Source: Alnus glutinosa (lineage: Eukaryota; Streptophyta; Magnoliopsida; Fagales; Betulaceae). From it: 64,000 nt of DNA. Positions 60,371 through 64,000 of the stretch are shown here, piece by piece (position 1 is the stretch's first letter; each line of letters begins with the position of its first letter). Made by a program: the position numbers and the translations under genes. The notes beneath the pieces were generated by a model. It was not told the origin of the DNA, searched no databases, and saw nothing but the letters and a program-made list of their open reading frames with translations. The stretch covers positions 37,674,620-37,738,619 of the forward strand of contig NC_084887.1 of assembly GCF_958979055.1 (NCBI RefSeq), given 5' to 3'.

Positions 60371-60723
60371 GTCATGCATGATCCTCCTATGCCAAACAAG
60401 TGCATTGAGTCACTGCAACTGCAATCATATGGATGAAAGGGAAGCCATTGATGCTGCTGCTGATCTCTTTAGAAAGTAGAGCATTCATACACTGCTTTGT
60501 CTGTGGAGAAGGAAATTTGGCTCGATGACTCAAAGAGAAATTATTATAGGCTCTCACTGTTTTCTTTGTGATTTTGCTTTGTATGGATACATGTATCACC
60601 CTTCTTGTTGTGACTGTTTATGCTTTTGTGAAGTGGGTATAGGTGTTACATTTTTATTAAATGCAATTATATATAAGAATGAGTTTGAGCTTATCAAGAT
60701 TTTGCTTTTATTTTGTAATTTAG

Positions 60724-62093
60724 ATATATGCAATGCCTGTGTTTGACATGATCCAGACTGTGATGGTGAAGAAACTTTATCGATTGCTTGTTGAACCCTG
60801 TGAATTGTGTGAATGTAAGATACTCCAAATTCGGGAGACCAAGAGTTTTATAAAACGTTCTTAATGAAAAAAAAAATGTGGATAAAAGATCACACTAAAT
60901 TGAATTGGGTCCATGAATCTAAGTAATAGTGCGAATTCTTGATCTCTCAATCTCTCTCTAAATTCGAAAATCCAGAATTTGAATTGATGTCCTTTCATTG
61001 AGTCTCCCTAAATTGCATTGATTCATCCTAAAGATTTCATTTCAATTAGAATTTGGTTATTCACCATGTACGAAGATCCCCGCTAAGCATTCATGGCTGA
61101 ATGGAGATTTAGTGGTCGCGGCCACTAGATCGCACATCTGGGTGATGGCAACCACTCCCAAAAATTTTGTTGAGGACTCCAAGGGGGTGGTTGGCCACCC
61201 ATGAGAGAGGCTGGGCAATTTTTTTGAGGGGACTAACATGGCAATGTCATGTCCAATTGGCACGTCAATAAATTCATTGGTGAACTGACATGGCAGTACC
61301 ACGTCGCACTGTTATGTCGAGTAAAATGAGAATGTTTCTAACATTTTCCAAAATAAAATATTATAAATAAGAGGTTTGTTAGGGAAAATATCGGTCTCCT
61401 ATATCAGGCTCAACCAAACCACTTGGGCCCATTCGGTCCACTCGACCGGGCCAACCTACTCAAGCACAGTGCATCACCCGAGATTCCGGGCATCTCGAAA
61501 CCACCTGAAATCTCGGGTATCTCGAAACCACCCGAGATTCAAGGAATATAGATCAAAGATATTCCACTTCAAGATGTGCAACCGGAATCGCACCAAAGAG
61601 TTAACGGATCTCGAGGAATCCGTATGCTCGAGTCATACAGCTGCGAATCCCAAAAGATCTGTACATCCGAGCCCACATCGCCTTCAACTGTAGATCTCTA
61701 GATATCCAGGATTTGCATAGCCACTTGGTTACACCAAAAAACTCTATAAATATAGAGGTTTCCCTAGTATTGTTTAACACATTGTCTCCTCAAAATTACT
61801 CTGCATTCTATCTCTTAAATTGCCGACTAACTTAGGCATCGGAGCGGGATTGTCGGCATCCCCCAATGCAGTTTTTATTTTATAGATCCCAAGAAGAAGG
61901 AAAACTCAGACGAACCACGTGTTGACACTTTACCTACCGGAAATCTGTATCAATTAACAAGGTTCTTATTCAAGAACCCAAAAGCTTTAGCCTTTCCTGT
62001 ATCATTCTTCAGCTCCCCTGCATCATGTGGCTTGCCACATACAAACCAAGGAAGTTAAGCTTATCTAGGTGTGTACCTACTGGGTATGTACTG
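60724..62093 (+). pseudogene. Relics of an older LHT gene (exon 4 and exon 6)
   Basis: After an intron-like end (TTTTGTAATTTAG) the sequence reads [18 protein letters not shown] (60724-60777), the start of LHT exon 4 but diverged from A, B and C. The frame then leaves the family. At 62013-62093, behind a CATTCTTCAG acceptor, [18 protein letters not shown] matches exon 6, followed by a disturbed end (CVPTG instead of WWTNW) and a GTATGT donor. Exons 5 and 7 were not found. About 1.2 kb of unrelated sequence lies between the two relics. They fit the missing 3' half of the gene whose exons 1-2 now belong to gene C. Confidence 0.82.
61371..61960 (+). mobile_element. Possible solo LTR or LTR-element fragment
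   Basis: It starts near TGTTAGGGAAAATATC and contains a TATAAATATAGAG promoter-like box (61744). About 110 bp later comes CCGACTAACTTAGGCATCGG with GGATTGTCGGCATCCCCC, a block reminiscent of the R/U5 part of plant Ty3-type LTRs. I could not define the right end or a target duplication, so the class and limits are tentative. Confidence 0.4.
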
Positions 62094-63061
62094 CAACTTC
62101 GAATAAAGCCTCAACAATAAAGAGGTTGGGCGTGCCGGTGCGTGGCTCTTGGGTTCAAATGAAAATATTGCTCTTGGTTGCTGGTGTTTTCAAATGAATG
62201 TATTGCTGGAGAATACTCTGTGTAGTGTTTACTACAGTTTTCACTGTAATTTCCATCCAAACTGTGTCCGTCTATATTTTATTGAAATTAGTATCACGTA
62301 ATAATTCACATTTTTGTGGTTGATGTAATAAATGTAATGTGAGCTCTCACATCAATTTATAAATGTGATAAGTGTAATGTAGACGGGAATTGCTACATAG
62401 CACACTCTATATTTTTATAACTAACATGATAAAGTGACACGTGAATTACTATGTCAATTTGTAAGAAATTTCTAATAAAGGCGTTAATATCACTAACCGC
62501 GCTAAAGATTCTAGACAACATAATTGTTTATGAAAAATAATAAATATACTGGATTTTCTAAGCTGTCTTTAATGAACTTTTCAAATAAAAAGATGTAATA
62601 AGCGGCCAAAACTAAACTCCTTAATATATAAGCTCAAATAAAGCAATTGAGAAAGGTTATTAACTTTTAAATCTGGTAAAAAGATATGGTAAAAAAGTTA
62701 TAAAATTGAATAACGTTAGGAGTCTACAATTTTTACTACTACAAGTACTTTCTTATAAATTGACGTGTCCGTCCGTATGCATAACACTTATCAAACCAGC
62801 TATTAAAATAGGATAGCGACATGACAATACAAATAACATTTATTATATTTACAAATTGACGTGATATTTACCACATCATTCATTACAATGTTAACTATCC
62901 CTTGGCATTATTTTCTTAGAATGTGAATGCTACGTTAACTTATAAAAAAGTTATAATAAGAGCGGTAATACTTCAAACATTTACCGAGTCATCAACTAAA
63001 ATAAAATTGTCACGATTGTGTAACAATACACGTAATATTTATCGAGGTTTGATTGTTGCAT

Positions 63062-63168
63062 TACAAGCCCACAACATGGGCACAACAACCCCTCACATAA
63101 GGGTGTAGTCCAGTATATAGAACTCACCCTCATGTAAAGGGTTATTGTGCCTATGTTGTGGGCTTGTA
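63062..63168. mobile_element. Palindromic MITE, about 107 bp
   Basis: TACAAGCCCACAACAT at the left pairs with ATGTTGTGGGCTTGTA at the right, and the hairpin extends inward through GGCACAACAACCC / GGGTTATTGTGCC. The inner part is related to the palindromes at 33.64-34.09 kb. Confidence 0.8.
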
Positions 63169-63477
63169 GTGGAAGTAACATTTTCCATATTTATCATATT
63201 TACAGTATTTTGAGAAATTCACAAACAGAATAGAAAACCACAATTTGGAGAGAGAGAGAATAGCTGATTTATATTTTATACATAATGCATCATACAGTTG
63301 AGATTGACACTTTGAATGCCAATTGGATGAAAAGTCAACGAATAATCCAAAAGTTAAAGCGTTGAATAAACGGAAAAAAACAAAGCTACATTTAAAAAAG
63401 TGATACAAATATCTGCAAACCCAGTTCTTCTGAATTCTGATGAGAAACATTAAGGAAGAAAATTCTTTCAATTCAAT

Positions 63478-64000
63478 CTATTTAATTTTCTTTTCCAATT
63501 TGCCCACTCTTTCTCTGTAGAACTCAACCCAGAGATTCGAAATCCACAATATGCTGACACAAATGGCAGCAACAACTACCACAATCCAAGAAACCCAGAC
63601 CCACGTCGGGATCAAACTGTTCGCTGCCCCACTCGCATAGAATACACACATCTCGTACACGAAGTAGGGCCCCAGGAAGCCCCGAGAGATCGAATACAAG
63701 GTGTAAAAGGGTGGGGACAGAAGACCGTACAGCTTCGCGGCGAATACGACGTCGTTCCTGCGAGCGCCCGCGAGTGTCCACGCGTTCTGGCACGCGCTAG
63801 TGACCTCGGCGAGGATGAGGAGAGCGAGTATTGCGCACGCGCCGTGGGACGCCACGTACCGGCACGTGACGAAGACGAAGAGCGTAGCCAAGTGGTGGCC
63901 GATGAAGAGGAGGTCGCGCGGGTAGAAGACGGTGTAGTGGAGGAGGTCGGTTGAGAAGTAGGAAATGCTGAAGTCGAGGACCAAGTTCTCGGCTTTTGTG
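63478..64000 (-). CDS. TLC-domain membrane protein, 5' end cut by window
   Basis: The frame is open from the window edge to a stop at 63478-63480 (about 173 codons visible). It has TLC (TRAM-LAG1-CLN8) family features: DFSISYFSTDLLHYTVFYP, the His-His pair in FIGHHLATLFVFVTCRY, then LAEVTSACQNAWTLAG, and several hydrophobic membrane segments (roughly residues 25-45, 52-70, 105-120 and 140-160 of the visible part). It ends in a Lys-rich tail, KLEKKIK. I recall it as similar to the plant TLC domain-containing protein At5g14285 group. TLC proteins lie in ER or other inner membranes and act in lipid synthesis or sensing; this subgroup's substrate is not known to me. The true start lies beyond 64000. 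Confidence 0.85.
   Translation of the reverse strand, partial: TKAENLVLDFSISYFSTDLLHYTVFYPRDLLFIGHHLATLFVFVTCRYVASHGACAILALLILAEVTSACQNAWTLAGARRNDVVFAAKLYGLLSPPFYTLYSISRGFLGPYFVYEMCVFYASGAANSLIPTWVWVSWIVVVVAAICVSILWISNLWVEFYRERVGKLEKKIK

Larger units (their letters stand above)
60371..63477. other. 3' flank of gene C with LHT relics and repeats
   Basis: The B-like 3' flank of C continues to about 60690. Then follow relics of an older LHT gene (60724-62093) split by about 1.2 kb of foreign DNA, AT-rich DNA with AAATTGACG-type repeats (62.3-62.9 kb), and a palindromic MITE (63062-63168). Confidence 0.6.

Noticed and set aside
62096..62160. tRNA-like words (GTGCCGGTGCGTGGC, GGGTTCAAAT)
   Set aside because: No cloverleaf can be folded with proper acceptor and anticodon arms.

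Overview
The window is nuclear DNA of a flowering plant, most likely a woody eudicot. The genes have GT-AG introns and plant-specific families, and they sit in AT-rich intergenic DNA full of MITEs, MULEs, a hAT element and a plant L1-type LINE. I could not identify the genus; a Fagales-type tree is only a guess. No tRNA, rRNA or CRISPR array was seen. Layout: 1-15 kb is ordinary genic DNA. It holds a small mitochondrial ribosomal protein gene (mL54-like, 3101-3496, +), a two-exon ankyrin-repeat protein gene (8287-11243, +) and a broken intronless MAPKKK-type kinase (13172-14241, +). From 16.7 to 60.4 kb the window is dominated by three seven-exon LHT1-type amino-acid/proton symporter genes, called here A (minus, 19336-23363), B (plus, 50786-54817) and C (plus, 57834-60370). 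Each one splices to 449 codons with identical exon sizes. A and B lie in the two arms of a large inverted duplication, about 16.66-35.67 kb and 48.64-57.23 kb, separated by about 13 kb. Arm 1 is 19.0 kb and arm 2 is 8.6 kb. The difference is almost fully explained by elements inserted only in arm 1: a 7.7-kb LINE carrying its own nested insertion, a gene-fragment-bearing MULE, and several long-TIR elements and MITEs. Because each arm preserves the empty site of the other's insertions, the locus gives a relative history of transposition. Gene C is a mosaic. Its exons 3-7 and 3' flank are nearly identical to B, while exons 1-2 are divergent. Relics of an older LHT exon 4 and exon 6 lie downstream (60724-62093), as if a B-type 3' half had been placed into an older LHT gene. 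The spacer (35.7-48.6 kb) holds no convincing intact gene. It contains a 1-kb hAT-type element, a long-TIR GC-rich element, a roughly 1-kb retroposon-like insertion and a small broken gene fragment. The window ends in a TLC-domain membrane protein gene (63478 to beyond 64000, minus) cut by the window edge. All gene structures are read by eye from splice motifs and family resemblance; no alignment or expression data were available.
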